DNA of 64,000 bases from positions 190,887 through 254,886 of the forward strand of contig VZTI01005024.1 in the NCBI GenBank assembly GCA_013397865.1, read 5' to 3'. Below are positions 63,201 to 64,000 of the stretch, in pieces. The stretch is from Struthidea cinerea. Lineage: Eukaryota; Chordata; Aves; Passeriformes; Corcoracidae. The first letter of the stretch is position 1; each line of letters opens with the position of its first letter. The position numbers and the translations under genes are program-made. The notes under the pieces are model-generated. The model was not told the origin of the DNA. It did not search any database and worked only from the letters and a program-made list of their open reading frames with translations.

Positions 63201-64000
63201 TTTAAAGAGATTTATGATAGGTTAAAAAAAAAAAGTACCCAACCATTTTTTAATGAAGGCTTACCTCCGAAAGAACTAGTCTTTGATTAGATCAAGTGAT
63301 TAGGTTTTGAATCTTGAAATATTCCAAGCTGAGGGAGTGCTAGTGGAGCCTGTGTTCTTGTTTATATAATGTAGTCTTCTCCTTATCATGAAGAAGATTT
63401 TCTGTGCTTGTGAACTTGACTGACTTTACTCACAATGTAGGATGTGAAGAGACTGAGGACAAAATTCTGCAGTTTCTGGAAACAGAAATAAAGATTGAAG
63501 GAGCCCACTGGAAGTTGTGCAGTGGGAAATCCATGTCTGATCTGCTTTCCAGAGCACCAGAGCTCTGAAGTTTAAGAGCAGGGGGACTCTAGGTGATGGT
63601 CTCCAAGTGTGCCTTGGACTGAGTCCAGCCTCCTGCTACTCACTCTGAAATAGATGATGCTGCTTGATTGCTGCAGAGCTTTGGTGTGTTGAAGAGAGGA
63701 ATCCTTCAATTTCAGCATTTTACTTTTTATCTGTCTTTTCTCCAAAGCCAACACACATGCAAGAATGCTTGCACAGCAGCAGAATCCCTTCCCTCCAAAA
63801 AAAAAAAAAATTAGCATGTTCTGTTGATGGCAAATGTGTTAAAAAGATAGAAAATTACTTCCCCAAATAATACAACACATATGATTTCTAATTTTGATTG
63901 CATTAGAGATATATGTGTATTAATTTATGAGACCAAAAAACAGGAGACAAATGAAAGTAAATAAAAAGGATAATTTTTAGACATAAATATGAGGGTGAAT
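63201..64000. other. unique noncoding sequence to window end
   Basis: No gene or transposon was recognised after the CR1 3' end. Short A runs occur at 63223-63232 and about 63798-63811. The 81-aa and 68-aa frames on opposite strands at 63572-63870 overlap each other and show no domain. Confidence 0.55.

Noticed and set aside
1..64000. CRISPR arrays, bacterial operons, ribosome binding sites, riboswitches
   Set aside because: The repeat content marks this as bird nuclear DNA, and no regularly spaced identical repeats with unique spacers or prokaryotic gene organisation are present.

Overview
The window looks like a piece of a bird nuclear genome, most likely a gene-poor, AT-rich part of a larger chromosome or the inside of a very long intron. 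The evidence is the repeat content. There are six recognisable CR1 LINE copies, several keeping the avian CR1 3' end made of degenerate 8-9 bp ATTCTATGA-type units. There are also three solo LTRs of endogenous retroviruses, two of them with perfect 5-bp target-site duplications. The LTR at 32.9 kb is of a type I associate with Neoaves, passerines included, but I cannot name the species or locus. I found no convincing protein-coding exon, tRNA, rRNA, CRISPR array or bacterial-type gene. Every open reading frame is short (160 aa at most). The longest lies inside an LTR tandem repeat, others are CR1 remnants or homopolymer translations, and the rest have no recognisable protein character.

Layout: 1-24 is a short TCCCT satellite. 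1.9 kb holds a CR1 3' end on the minus strand. 5.2-5.85 kb holds a 5'-truncated CR1 on the plus strand. 6.2-6.44 kb is a T-rich tract with a 66-base T run. 6.4-18.2 kb is unique-looking AT-rich sequence with small tandem duplications. 18.26-18.78 kb is a minus-strand solo LTR with TATA and polyadenylation signals. 18.8-25.1 kb is unique, with a less AT-rich island near 21.5-22.3 kb. 25.2-25.5 kb is an old divergent CR1. 30.9-31.0 kb is a CR1 scrap lacking its 3' end. 32.94-34.02 kb is a 1079-bp solo LTR with GTGGT duplications. 41.36-42.36 kb is a minus-strand CR1 with reverse-transcriptase sequence and an internal deletion. 43.08-43.14 kb is a nested inverted repeat. 47.43-47.95 kb is a 519-bp solo LTR with ATATT duplications. 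52.5-52.7 kb is a possible LTR tail. 56.7-56.9 kb is a T/G homopolymer tract with the only N in the window. 61.63-63.2 kb is the longest CR1 (plus strand), with remains of the ORF1 esterase, endonuclease, reverse transcriptase and 3' end.

Nothing here forms a working gene system. The story is one of transposon decay: LINE copies that are 5'-truncated or internally deleted, and LTR elements reduced to solo LTRs by recombination. The most interesting single observation is that the CR1 copies at 41.7 kb and 62.7 kb, in opposite orientations, share what looks like the same internal deletion. That deletion removes the catalytic half of the reverse transcriptase, so the two may descend from a deleted, non-autonomous CR1 lineage. 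I could not run similarity searches; all family calls come from recognising sequence by eye.
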